Below are positions 10,101-19,618 of a stretch of 64,000 nucleotides of DNA, piece by piece. The notes beneath the pieces are model-generated. The model worked only from the letters and a program-made list of their open reading frames with translations. It was not told where the DNA came from and did no database searches. Position 1 is the stretch's first letter. Each line of letters begins with the position of its first letter. The stretch is from Linepithema humile. Taxonomy: Eukaryota; Arthropoda; Insecta; Hymenoptera; Formicidae. The translations under genes were made by a program, and so were the position numbers. The DNA lies in NCBI RefSeq assembly GCF_040581485.1, contig NC_090129.1, positions 35,078,764 to 35,142,763 of the forward strand, read 5' to 3'.

Positions 10101-13100
10101 TGAAATCAAAGTTGCCTAACATATCCCCAGTTATATTTTTATAGCCGCGTCGGACAAAAAACGTTGACATCGTGAAATACGCATATCAATCAATCTGTTT
10201 GCGTGGAGCAACGCGCGGCTATACTTCAAGTCGGAGAATGATTTAAAAGCACCATTGAAGAGTTGATATTTTGTGCTTTCGCAACTTCTTTTTCTTTCTC
10301 ACACAATTTGCATCTCAATATTACAAAAATAAATAAAAATTAATATGTGACACTTCGATCGAAACTTTTCATGTACAAACACAGCAATGTGTTCCGATCG
10401 CTCGCATCAATGCGTGCATCATGCGCAAACACAAGAGATGCCGAAATAAACAGCTGATAGGCAAGTTCCGGAGTTTCCAACAGCGCGCATCGTGTAACGA
10501 AACTTTGACTGACCTGTATGATGCGCAGAATAAGCGTGCTGTTCTGGAAGTCGTACTCGAGGCTGAAGTGGATCTGGCCGACATTCTCGCTCGGCTCCGA
10601 ATTATCGATATACATGTCAACCAGGGAGATGGACCTGCTCTGCAGGAACGCTTTCTGCAACACACATATCGCCGATACAATCGCTATCTTCCGGGAAAAA
10701 CGATCTGTCTTGGGATCCTTCCCATATTCTTGAGATTCTTTTAGCTCGGAAAGAAAACGCGATTGAAATCTAAACTGAAACGCAATTCTTTTAAAATTCG
10801 CGTCGTTCGCGTGAGATGAAAAATCTAGGACAAATGGTTGAACGGAAATTTACATTCTAACGTTACAAATATATCGTACTTATATAGGATTAATATTGGC
10901 ATTGCAATATACTGCAATATTAGCTTAGGCGACAACACGGCGGTATTTGCGCACGCGCGTTTTATTATAATTGCAAATCCATTTCTGCATTAAATAGAAA
11001 CTCGCTGCTCACGTACGTTATTGCGTCTATTTCGATACCGCTTTCAACATGTAATATCGCAATTAGTTGCGGCGAAATTAACACGATCATCGTTTTCGGA
11101 TAATTTTAGAAATTACTTTTATTTTCGTGCCTCGTCCCAGTCGTCGCGATTACCATAATGATATCACGCGCAAAATCTAGATGAGCTTTTAGAAGAAGTT
11201 TACCGAAGGGTGTTCCCCTTTGACATTTTGCAGTTGCTTATTCTGTGGCCCGGCGGTTGGTGTACGAGGCTCCGCGCTCCCGGCATTGCTGGCGCCGCTG
11301 CCTGGTGCCGCTGTCGCACCTGCCGCACCACTCGCGGGACCGCCGCTACCACCTGCTGGAGATTTACTAGCGGGACTACCGGTTGTTCTGGAAAAAGAAA
11401 TGTGAAATTCGTCAAGTTACATCCGCGTTCGCTTTTTCTCTTCTCACGAAAATCCGGTCGACTTGTTCTTTATTTTCCTTCAGACAAAGAAGTGTCATAA
11501 AAGTGGCGCTGAAGTGCCACTAAAATGAACTTAACAATGTTTACTTGTCGTTAACTCTGAATTTTCTAATCATTATTGTCACAAAGAAAATTTTGTTTTA
11601 AATAGAATACGCTTGTCTTTAGAATATTATTTTTTATATTAAATTGCTAAAAAAAATTCCATGATAATTTTGTATTATTCTCCGTCGCATAAAATTTCTT
11701 TTATACTATGTACGATTATACGAACATTTTCATTAATTTTCTGCAAAGAAATATTTTAATTATAACGCATCATTATTATTATACCATAATGTTTTATACT
11801 TTTTCATTGTTCAAAATTTAATTAATCGAATTCAGAAATATCAAATTCAGTAAGCGATTATTAATCAATGGATTTCTTTCGACTCACGTGAGTCTGAATG
11901 GGCGCTGTGTGATTAAATTTATAATCTATTTATTCCCAATCAATTGCTCGATGGGTTTTATTTTCTGAAATATTAACTCAATATTAAAATGTTTTGCATT
12001 ATCAAGATAAACGTTAGCATTGTTGTTCAAGAGATAACACTTCCGAACTGCCTTGATTGATCTGAAACTTGCTGGAACTGCGCTTGCTCGCCCCTGTAGT
12101 GCACTCATGCATAGGCTTATCAACAGTGGCGTACATCCTAGCGATACATTTCTGTAACGTATGCTAGGCATAATAGGCGCCCTAAGATCTAGATAAATCT
12201 CTTATCAGCTCAATCTACTGTGTCGCATCTACCACGAACTATGCCGCTAATCGAGACAACGTACTGTCAAGCACGCCGACCGATACGCCTCCGCTATGTC
12301 GTCGGCGGCTTATTAATAGTTGCTGTTTACTACCAGCTGCGACTGCGGAGCATTCATAGTTGCACAGACATGACGGAAGCTAGAGAAAAGTAAATGCATG
12401 ATGTGTGTGTAACGCAAAAAATTATGCGTATATGCCAGTTGAAAATGTTTAGCACAGAAACGCTAATGTTTCGATCTATTCTAAGTAAAAAAAATTGTAT
12501 TTTGTAAAAAAAATATGACAATATCATCCAGTAATGTTGAAATGTTTCTGTAGATAATATATTTATGCTCGATTTTTCTATAAATATGCATACTTCTCGC
12601 AAGACATCGAAGGGTTGCAAGACGTCGAAATCATTGATACATACCTATCCGAGTAAATATCACGCATCGAATCCTGATGAAACGAGTGTAATTATTAACC
12701 AATTGATGACGTAACGAATACATTATACCTTCGCTGTGATCACAGATTAATATTATAGCAATTACATTTTTTATGTCCGTTACACCTGCCTGATTTTTCA
12801 CAAGCTTTAATTTGCAGTATTATTCAAATGATCTGCAAATTCACAATATAATTTAAAATACCAAAATATTCGATGTCAGAGTTATTTATGTGCAAAAATA
12901 GGATTACATTTCCCGTGCGATTTCAGCATACACTTCGCGAAAATCAATGCGAAAAATACAAAACATTGCAATCTCGCATGTAGATCCGCGCGGAAGGGAA
13001 ATGTATACACACGCATAAATTCTTTTTATCCGATTAAAGAGAGGTCTTAGCGGATATTTTACCGGGTCGGCGCCCGCTTTCTTATTTACTACGATTCTTT

Positions 13101-16100
13101 ATTCATAACTCATAAATAAGAGTGAGAAAAAAATCCGCGGACAACGATGTTTCGTTATGGATGTGTACGAAAATGTCATCGCGGGACATTTATGACAGCG
13201 GCCTGCATAAATTTAGATTACCGTCACCCCTCCGTGGCATATCGAAACGATCGGTTATAATAACGCGCTACTTCATGAAAAATATATCGAAAATATAAAA
13301 TGTCGTGTTTGCGTTGAAACAAAACGCCAACCTAAAAAGAAAACGCGATGAATTTGGCGAAAAATATGTTTGGACGATCAAACGAAAATTTACTAATATT
13401 GGCGAAATGCGCATTGATTTAAATGCTCTTTATCGTTTGGTTTAATCAAATGCATTTCCGCACCAATTAATACTATCATGTTTCTATGTTTTCAATATAG
13501 GATAATTTCAATGGGATGATACGTGTGCGCTTGACTTATAAAATAAATTATGCATATTTCATACGATAAATAAAACCTGCCAAATACATTTGTAAAATAA
13601 AAAGAACTATCCAAATATAACTCTCATAAAAATAATTTTGAATGCCACTTTATTATATTTAAGGTTCAAGTCTGTAGAATCGTGTTTGCGTACTGTCTTT
13701 AAATAAAATAAAGCGCATCTTCTACAAAGTCTTCTCAAAATGACCGATAAAGATCTCGCTCGATGTTTCCGCTGAGAATAATGGGCTAAAAAATTTGCCG
13801 TCGTAATAAATGTACTGTAATAAAATCGGGCCATACTATAAATATTGCGAGAGGAAATATATAGCGAGCTTTCATATTTCACAATAGTGACTAGTGTAAG
13901 TTTGCACGATTAACTTTCGATTCAATCGAACATTTGTCGATAATTGCTCGATGCTGTCCCGACGTTGATATTACGACCAATTCCCGACAACTACATTGCC
14001 GATACAGTTACAGTAAGACGTCTTATTATACCTTCGAGCAAACGAGGAACACGATCCGCCATCACGTTACTCCTACGAATCATTAGACGCTCGCTGATGC
14101 ACAAACGGACCGAAAATTCGAACTAACGTGGGATTCGCAAATGCGGCATTGTAAGCGCATTTGCAAAAGGTTAAGGAAAACAATAGGTGAATCGTGTCGT
14201 GCGATAACAGAAACGCTTGCGACACGTTGTTCTCGGAGGCTCGGCAACGCGTAACTGAAAACCGTACGGATTCAACGCTCTCAAGCGGATGCATGGCTGA
14301 AGAAGCTCATTGTACTCAGCTCAGTGAATGGCGACCGCGTTCGCGGAACTAAGTTTTATGACTCCGCGAATAGTGGCAGAAGTTCGCCAGCGTATTCGTA
14401 TTTATCAGCTGCGTGCAAATAGCATAATATGCGAATTCGCGTTTAAGCGTTGTAGAGAATAACGCGTGAGACTGTCTAGAAAGTTGTTCAGCGGAGAGAC
14501 AAATCTGCTGCAACCACAATTCGCATCGCAAGATCCAAAGCTCTTTATTTACAGTAACGTATTGGTACACAATAGATACAAAATTAGTAAAATTATTCCT
14601 TCCGGATACGAAATAATTTTTATCGCTTTATCGATCTAATTTCATTCATCTAATCGACGTCTTTTCTTAGGCTGTAAAAATACGGTAGAATATTTCTATG
14701 TGTGTATGTTGACGCTACCAAAAATAGCAAAAATTTCATGTCCGTGTAACATTAACAACGTATGTTTGTTTTGTGAAAGCTGTTGGTCCAACAGGGGTGG
14801 CCGTACAAACAAGATCTATCATATCTATTCGTGTATTTATGCAGGCGAGCAATAACAGAAAATGGTCTCGGTATAAAGAATAAGATAAATCCAGCAGCGA
14901 TCGACCGAGCTGGACTCTCTCGAGCAGAAAGCATTGTGACTACGATAGTAGAGATAAGAAAGAAACTTGACAGAGAATGATAGCAGACAGGCATATTGAG
15001 AGATAGACAAAAGATGAGGAAAGAGAGAAGTAAAATTCGTTGTGAACAAACGCTGACTACAGACAACACAAACAGCGTCGGGTATAGTCATCGATGCTCA
15101 TCGGGCAAGATGAGAAAACTGATAGAACTTGGGTCGAAGAAAGAACTACTTACGTAGTAGCGCCCGTTGGTGAACAGTGTATCCGTTAAGAAGAGAAATC
15201 GAAAGAGAAGATAGGAAGAGAAGTTAAATGAAGCAGCATAGAACAATGGATCTCTCGTTAAAAGTGTCGCTTTTAAAACGCACAGTCGTTCATACTTACT
15301 CTAATTGCGCTCTGCGGTTCCGATCGTTACGTAGTGCAAACGAGGCATGAAACAGAAAAAGATCAATGATTAATTAATTAACTGGACAGACGTACACAGA
15401 CACACGCCACACGATCAACGACAGTGTTCGATACATCGGACAGAAGTAAGAACATGGCACGAACTTGGAGGCAACACACAACATTAACGTCGTAAAACAT
15501 CGCTCACAACCTTAAATTAAAGTGTGAATAGTCACAAAGAAGGAAAAAATACGTGCATTAACACGATCAAGGACGACTCCCAACGTGAAATATGAATTGT
15601 AAGTTGATAACTTGCAGGTGATACAGTACCGACGAATATGGACCGTCGAGAGAACGCGCTACAGTAAACTGTAGTTAACGAAGCGATAATATCTTCCAAT
15701 GCTTGCTAAGCCAAGCACGAAGAAGTTTAAATGCTTGGAGTTGCTCGGAGTTAATTGCATCTCGCTTACTAAAGCAGAAGCTCGACTAATAGATAATAGA
15801 ATTTCTAATAATTTTATCAATTTTTTATGAGGCTTTTCTTCGCACAATCATTTTTTATCGCTACCTTGAATCAATAGTCTGTAAGTAATACTCTGTCATC
15901 GACTATCATTACATTAATCATTTTAGAATCCATTTTCATCCATCTAAATCCTTCAATCAGAGAGGGTGTGAAGTTTGTTGGAACTTTAACGATCAGTTAT
16001 ATGTAACTTTATATGCCAAAAAATGTGTAAAATTTAATTACAAGTTCTTCATTTTCGATCGATTAGTGTAGCAGCGGATAGAGAAAAGTACTATATCGTT

Positions 16101-19100
16101 ATATAATATCATTATTATATTACTACCCACTCGTTCAAATGTATTGATTACTTTTTTTAAAAACAACGTACAGAGTGTCAATGTGTCGGTGTTTTATTAT
16201 AACTCGCGCAATATTGTGCATTGTTAATTACAAACTAATTTCAATTTATTGAAAATTGCTACACTGCTGCGTCGTCGGATAGATATTAAAAATCGGATAT
16301 TAAGTAGAAACCGAGTAGATATCCGCAAACTTTAATTTACGATATCGGCTAATAAATGGAGTAAAAAACGTCTAGAAAAAAAGTTTCTAACTATGAATGA
16401 AAATACGTATGTTGTTTCTTTGTGAATATATCGTTTATGTGGGGTCGTTAGCATACTTGTTTCTTAGGACATATCCTTTACGGCCACAACCGCGGAATGC
16501 CTATCGATGTTCAGTAGCCATACATGGCTATAGCCATTTCACTTCACATTATTGCGGAATTACAGCGATCTATATGTGTTAGAAATTCAGCAACTCTGCA
16601 ACGAAAATAGATGCATGTACTGATAAATGAACAACACAACGGGATACAATATGCGATCGCACAGACCGATATACCGGTAGAAGTTTTGATATTAAATCAG
16701 CTGCAACAACGTTTCACTCCGTTCACATTATATACGCGCGCTACCATATTAAAGATGGTAGCGCACATACGCAAAGAGAAATCGATAGTGCGCTACGGTT
16801 CTATTTGCTTTCGTTAACAAACTGTCAAGACTAAGTGTTTGTGCAATTGTTTTTTATTTCAATGGCGATGCTGTGGTCTGATACTTTTAAGCTTCATATT
16901 CGTATGATGGTGAGATCCATCGCGAAACAAAGGCGTTGTGCATCAAATAGTTTGCAATTTAAATCACAATTTCAATGCAACAAACGCAGAATAATTGAAT
17001 TGTAATATATATATTGCAAAGTAGAAATGTATGTATGTTTATATATGTGTGTAAAATTCATGTAAAAATATCAACATATAATTATTAAAATTAAATTATA
17101 TTGTTTGATATCTCGACATGGTATTTCGAAGAATAAAAAACTCTGCGTGTAAACCCACATACTCTTCAATAAGCCAATCGATAAAATTACAAGTGGATTA
17201 TAATACTTTTAATTTCATCAATTAAATAATCTCTCTTTCGAACAACTTTTATTTTATATATTACAATCGATATCGATTATTCTATCTTGTTACGATCGAT
17301 CTGGAATAAAATTATGAATAAATTTATTCTCGCTGAAAAACTCTGTGCGGGAAAACTTTGCGGACAAAGATTATCTCGGAAATTAATCGAGCCTGATTAC
17401 TAAGACGGTTTATTCTGGTTACGCGTAAAACGTGGAAATCAGCCAGTCAGACGCGCGCAACACCTTTGAAATTTATTAAATTGGAAATGTTAAATCAGTG
17501 ATAAAGAATATCATATTACAAGATCTTAATGAGTTTTATATTCTGCGCAAGAAAATCAATCCGTACTAATCATTAAAAGGAATTGAATAATAAAAGCATC
17601 GATAGCATTGAATTTTACATTTCTTTTCCCTATTAATTAGAACAATTTTATGAAATAGGAAACTATTCTTTCTTTTCCATCGAGTTAAATTAAATTCTCG
17701 ATGAACGAATAGTCAGTAATTTTTTGCAAAAAGTTATTAAACTACATTATTTACATAAATTTATGATAAATTGTCAGTCACTCTTTGTCAATTTTATTCG
17801 ATGCAATCCCGATTCAACTTGACGCGTTACCTATTCGTTATTCCCTAACGTGTTCCGGCGACAAAGCGTGATTAATTTAACGATGTTATTATTCTAGTAC
17901 GCGCGTATGCACCCAATATGTTGCCGAATCGTGAACATTGCCGACACCATTGCCTTAGTATTACAACTCAGTCACATTAATGCACGCTGTCACAGGATCG
18001 TGCTGTGCCAAAATCATGTCCGAAATATTGCTTCTTGAACATTAAAGCACAAAGGAAGCAGATTTTATTGACATTGTAATATTTAATCACAATTAAAAAT
18101 TGAGTAAATTTAAAAAAACATTCTCAGCAAGTTGCAACTTTTAAACTTGAAGTTTTCAATCTAAAATTGGCAAGAACAGCACTTGAAAAGATATTTTTAA
18201 TTACAGTTCGCATTTCTTCGGCGTAAATAAAATTTCAAAATACTATTATATATCATCAAGAACAATAAAGATATTTCATATGGCAAGAAGTGAGATGATA
18301 AGTAGTGTATCTTAGCTATATCTTATCTTACGTTCTCCAGGATCACAACAGCCTCTGCTGCCAACACAGCACTTTCGAGGACATTTCAAGAAATATATGT
18401 CCCTATTACGCCGCACTAGCGTTTTAATAAATAAAAAAATATAATACCAGCTGAAAGAGAGAAAGAGAATGTGTGTGTGCAAATGTGTGTGTAAATGGCG
18501 CGAATTCACCAATTTTCTCATTTCTGCTGTCTTATATTAGATTGAAAACGTCCCGACATTCCGGACGTGTGCTTGGCAAAAGGGCAGAAATTGCGCCTGT
18601 CGTCGCAAAACGGCGCCGAAAATGCTGGAAACGGAGACGACGGCTTGCAACCGCGATACCTCTCTCCGGGTGTCACGAGAACGATTCGGCTGCACCTCAA
18701 ATATTTTCAAATTGACAACAGCCCCCGGACAGCCACGGAAGTTCCGACGGATATCCCGAAATCGTTCGCGCTCGATTTGACGTCCTTGAGGAGACGACCA
18801 TCGATATAGAGAACGTCCTCATACTGACACACTGCGCTTTCGTGACTCTTAACCCTATCGTTGCGTTTCCCCATTTATAAAGAGCACAGCTCTAAAAAAA
18901 AATCACATTGCGGTATGCATGAAAGATGCTGAAAAGGCTTTTGAGCATCTTTTCAGCGCGACGCTATTTTACGTGCGACATAGAAATCGCTTCGAAGCAA
19001 GGTCGCGTTATAAAAGACAAACTGCCTGATTCTGCGCGTGTTAGCAAGCGTGTTTACTAAAGACAAAAATTTAGCACTGCGTTGAAAACAAAAAACACGA

Positions 19101-19618
19101 CAAATATATCTTGAGGATGTCAAAATTTCAGGATGTTAAAAATTAAAATTCACATTACGTTCATCTGAAATATATGAACAATGTGAAAAATATATTTATA
19201 TATAAGCATTTATTATCACAATCAATTAATTTATATTATATACAATAAATAAAGCGCCTTTCGCTTTTAATCTTCCAATATCATTCCTTAATCTGCTTTT
19301 AATATGTTCCGCACATCGCGTCTCATTCAAGATAAAATAATCCCTAATTAATTCGATAGATCTTCTATTTACAACTTCTCTCATTTGCATAGATAATAGA
19401 TTGTAGAAATTTGCATTGCTATCGTCTCGCGTTGTCTATGTCATCCGCATCGCTCGTGTCGCCTGTATATGTAAATGTGCATTTAGCTTCAACTCAGGCG
19501 AGAGCGACTGCTTACGTCGTCGCGCGAAAATACGTATGTAGACAGGATCTTACCTGGTGGTGTAGTATTCGAAGAAGGCAACGAGTATCTCCAGAGATCT
19601 TGACACTGCGGCCCACAT
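4045..19618 (-). CDS. Syt7: Synaptotagmin-7 gene, complete coding span (11-exon model)
   Basis: This is a Ca2+- and phospholipid-binding vesicle or lysosome membrane protein of regulated exocytosis. The order is a short N-terminus, one membrane segment (about residues 11-34), a Cys cluster, a low-complexity linker (about 62-142), C2A (about 169-290) and C2B (about 297-425), ending in the synaptotagmin WHXL motif (429-432). Joined coding exons in transcript order are 19618-19554, 18450-18332, [15658-15630], [12673-12645], 11387-11204, 10654-10514, 7565-7418, 6903-6794, 5162-4994, 4749-4537 and 4145-4045; brackets mark uncertain microexons. The sum is 1308 nt, or 435 codons plus a stop. Mammalian Syt7 is about 400 residues, so the length fits. 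Assignment to Syt7 rather than Syt1 rests on motifs such as GTSDPYVRVTLLPDKKHRLE, NPRWNETFYFEG and SDPYVKVWLQFGDKR, recognised from memory of insect Syt7. Alternative linker splicing is known in this family and likely here. Confidence 0.93.
4537..4749 (-). CDS. Syt7: Syt7 exon: C2B core
   Basis: The acceptor is gcgatttcag and the donor is CTCGCAG|gtattt. It is 213 nt covering residues 332 (part) to 403 (part). It reads DPYVKVWLQFGDKRIEKRKT, with the lysine/arginine-rich strand that binds acidic lipids, then PIFKCTLNPVFNEVFSFNVP and WEKIRECSLDVMVMDFDNIG. In the third Ca2+ loop, Asp386 and Asp388 are present. The fifth ligand position (Syt1 D371) is Glu394 in RNELIG, a conservative change that I also associate with insect Syt7. 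Confidence 0.97.
4994..5162 (-). CDS. Syt7: Syt7 exon: C2A-C2B junction and start of C2B
   Basis: The acceptor is gtttgtcgcag and the donor is AAATCAG|gtgata. It has 56 codons plus one base, residues 276-331. It contains VDLSEKPSFWKALKPPAKDK, which ends C2A and leads into C2B, then CGELLCSLCYHPSNSILTLT, the first C2B strands. LLKARNLKAKDINGKS follows. Asp326 is the first Ca2+ ligand of C2B, and the second (Asp332) is created across the splice junction G|AT. Reading past the donor gives a false extension (GDIAF...), so the exon boundary is clear. Confidence 0.97.
5163..6793 (-). other. Syt7: Syt7 intron between C2A and C2B exons
   Basis: AT-rich, 1.6 kb, bounded by gtaatt and a gtcgcag acceptor. 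The stretch 5880-6000 has a modest CpG-rich patch. No additional exon in frame with the C2 junctions was found; the plain splice is already perfect. Confidence 0.8.
6794..6903 (-). CDS. Syt7: Syt7 exon: C2A third Ca2+-binding loop
   Basis: The acceptor is atcatccag and the donor is TTGCCAG|gtaatt. Two bases finish Gly239, then 36 codons (240-275) begin FPIQKLQSRVLHLHVFDYDR. The loop FDYDRFSRDDSIG carries Asp256, Asp258, Ser261 and Asp264, matching Syt1 D230, D232, S235 and D238. C2A therefore keeps all five acidic Ca2+ ligands. It ends in EMFLPLCQ, the last C2A strand, and continues into VDLSEKPSFWKAL of the next exon. Confidence 0.97.
6904..7417 (-). other. Syt7: Syt7 intron within C2A
   Basis: 514-bp AT-rich intron, donor gtaagt and acceptor atccag, interrupting the C2A codon for Gly239. 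Nothing else was seen. Confidence 0.85.
7418..7565 (-). CDS. Syt7: Syt7 exon: C2A core with first Ca2+-binding loop
   Basis: The acceptor is ttattttcag and the donor is TTCGAAG|gtaagt. It holds 49 codons plus one base, residues 190-238. The sequence opens GKDLPAKDLSGTSDPYVRVT. Asp197 and Asp203 in this loop correspond to the first two Ca2+ ligands of C2A (Syt1 D172 and D178). LLPDKKHRLETKIKRRTLNP follows, a polybasic strand used in lipid and partner binding, then the hallmark RWNETFYFEG. The split final Gly codon (G|GT) is completed by the next exon. Confidence 0.97.
7566..10513 (-). other. Syt7: Syt7 intron in C2A, 2.9 kb
   Basis: The donor is gtcagt and the acceptor is ttttcag. Sequence is mostly AT-rich, with slightly higher GC at 8040-8500 and 9740-10090, where short frames occur on both strands without recognisable domains. 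It lies between GlnIleIle...Gln189 and Gly190, the same position at which coding continuity is unambiguous. Confidence 0.8.
10514..10654 (-). CDS. Syt7: Syt7 exon: end of linker and start of C2A
   Basis: The acceptor is gtgtgttgcag and the donor is ATACAG|gtcagt. The exon is 47 whole codons, residues 143-189. It encodes KAFLQSRSISLVDMYIDNSE and then ENVGQIHFSLEYDFQNSTLI. The second part is the first beta strand of a synaptotagmin C2A domain (compare GRIQFSVGYNFQESTL in vertebrate Syt7). It continues LRIIQ directly into GKDLPAKDLSG of the next exon. The 5' part (SISLVDMYIDNSEPSENVG) is the conserved approach to C2A in insect Syt7. Confidence is high because both junctions and frame agree. Confidence 0.95.
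11204..11387 (-). CDS. Syt7: Syt7 exon: Gly/Ala/Ser/Pro-rich linker
   Basis: The acceptor tttctttttccag is strong and the donor is CCTTCG|gtaaac. In the frame starting with the second base it encodes TTGSPASKSPAGGSGGPASG, then more Ala/Gly/Ser, then a basic/polar tail ending NVKGEHPS. It finishes at a codon boundary, which matches phase 0 of exon 10514-10654. It forms the flexible cytosolic linker between the membrane anchor and C2A (residues 82-142). It is much more GC-rich than flanking intron sequence, as expected for Gly/Ala/Pro codons. A second frame is also open across the exon but would shift the C2A frame. The sequence has no recognisable domain, and linker exons are the usual alternatively spliced part of Syt7. 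Confidence 0.83.
11388..12644 (-). other. Syt7: Syt7 intron upstream of the linker exon
   Basis: AT-rich, with a higher-GC patch at 12030-12330. It holds a perfect 14-bp palindrome at 11881-11894 (gactcacgtgagtc). No exon with correct phases was found beyond the microexons listed separately. Confidence 0.5.
11881..11894. promoter_or_regulatory. Perfect 14-bp palindrome with central CACGTG E-box
   Basis: gactcacgtgagtc is self-complementary and centred on CACGTG, the site of bHLH factors such as Myc/Max, USF or CLOCK/CYCLE families. A single site in an intron is weak evidence for function, but full 14-bp symmetry is uncommon. Confidence 0.3.
12645..12673 (-). CDS. Syt7: Candidate Syt7 linker microexon B (29 nt)
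   Basis: The acceptor is good (cactcgtttcatcag) and the donor is strong (CGGATAG|gtatgta). In phase 0 it encodes DSMRDIYSD and leaves AG, which joins the first A of exon 11204-11387 to give Arg81 and then TTGSPASKSP in the correct frame for the C2 domains. Taken directly after exon 2 it would hit a stop, so it needs a partner exon such as 15630-15658. Microexons in linker regions are common in neuronal trafficking genes. This is the better supported of the two microexons, but no transcript evidence is available here. Confidence 0.45.
12674..15629 (-). other. Syt7: Syt7 linker-region intron, 3 kb
   Basis: Non-coding, mostly AT-rich. The stretch 14880-15260 is purine-rich on the plus strand, so pyrimidine-rich in transcript sense. 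Two strong donors in transcript sense occur at 15299 (gtaagtat) and about 15153 (gtaagtag) with no convincing acceptor, which suggests unrecognised or alternative linker exons here. Confidence 0.45.
15630..15658 (-). CDS. Syt7: Candidate Syt7 linker microexon A (29 nt)
   Basis: The acceptor is gtttactgtag and the donor is ATTCGTCG|gtactg, which is weak at +4 to +6. Read in the phase delivered by exon 2, it completes codon 62 as Pro and encodes RSLDGPYSS, ending exactly at a codon boundary. That boundary suits microexon B (12645-12673), which starts at phase 0. The peptide is hydrophilic and linker-like. Support comes only from phase, composition and moderate splice sites. Other short segments (13064-13089, 15148-15250, and the one-exon solution 15300-15309) can also satisfy the phase, so I hold this loosely. 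Confidence 0.35.
15659..18331 (-). other. Syt7: Syt7 intron after the membrane-segment exon
   Basis: 2.7 kb of AT-rich DNA starting from donor gtaaga. No recognisable gene, RNA or repeat beyond simple AT tracts. It could contain further linker exons that I could not identify. Confidence 0.5.
18332..18450 (-). CDS. Syt7: Syt7 exon 2: membrane segment and juxtamembrane Cys cluster
   Basis: The acceptor is a polypyrimidine tract ending tctctttcag and the donor is GAGAAC|gtaagat. Only one frame is open across the 119 nt. It encodes WYYIFLFIKTLVRRNRDIYF followed by LKCPRKCCVGSRGCCDPGE. The first dozen residues complete a membrane anchor. RR and the basic residues after it fit the positive-inside cytosolic flank. 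Five Cys follow within about 13 residues, resembling the palmitoylation cluster known next to synaptotagmin membrane segments; acylation itself is inferred. The exon ends after the first base of codon 62 (phase 1), whereas exon 11204-11387 begins with the third base of a codon. Direct splicing between them would therefore break the C2 frame. Confidence 0.85.
18451..19553 (-). other. Syt7: Syt7 intron 1 with embedded GC-rich block
   Basis: 1.1 kb between the start exon and the membrane exon. The block 18545-18830 is conspicuously GC- and CpG-rich (several GGCGCC/CGACG motifs), with overlapping open frames on both strands and no recognisable domain. It may be an intronic regulatory element, an alternative 5' exon or a decayed insertion. 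Confidence 0.55.
19554..19618 (-). CDS. Syt7: Syt7 exon 1: start codon and N-terminus
   Basis: Reading down the minus strand, ATG at 19618 opens MWAAVSRSLEILVAFFEYYT and the exon ends ...ACCACCAG|gtaaga, a strong donor. It leaves two bases (AG), which join the first base C of the next exon to make Ser22. Exon 2 is open only in the frame this requires. An in-frame stop lies 33 bases upstream of the ATG with no other ATG between, so this is the first possible Met in the exon. The hydrophobic run ILVAFF starts the membrane segment that finishes in exon 2. The start codon has A at -3 (aaattATG). There may be 5' UTR upstream in the same exon or in distant exons; I could not fix an acceptor. Confidence 0.82.

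Noticed and set aside
11900..12180. Possible second MITE with gggcgc/gcgccc ends
   Set aside because: Only six matching bases at the ends and no target duplication; likely chance.
13064..13089. 26-nt candidate exon encoding NKKAGADP before microexon B
   Set aside because: Phase fits, but the pyrimidine tract is far upstream with several AGs in between. It shows how easily short phase-compatible exons arise.
15061..15118. 58-nt candidate exon encoding FSSCPMSIDDYTRRCLCC
   Set aside because: Phase fits and the acceptor is fair, but the donor (gtagtc) is very weak.
15300..15309. 10-nt microexon (CGCAATTAGA) as the single missing Syt7 linker exon
   Set aside because: Frame and donor are excellent, but the acceptor (cgcagag) is poorly placed behind its pyrimidine tract, and the two-exon solution gives more protein-like sequence. 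Kept as the main alternative rather than the chosen model.
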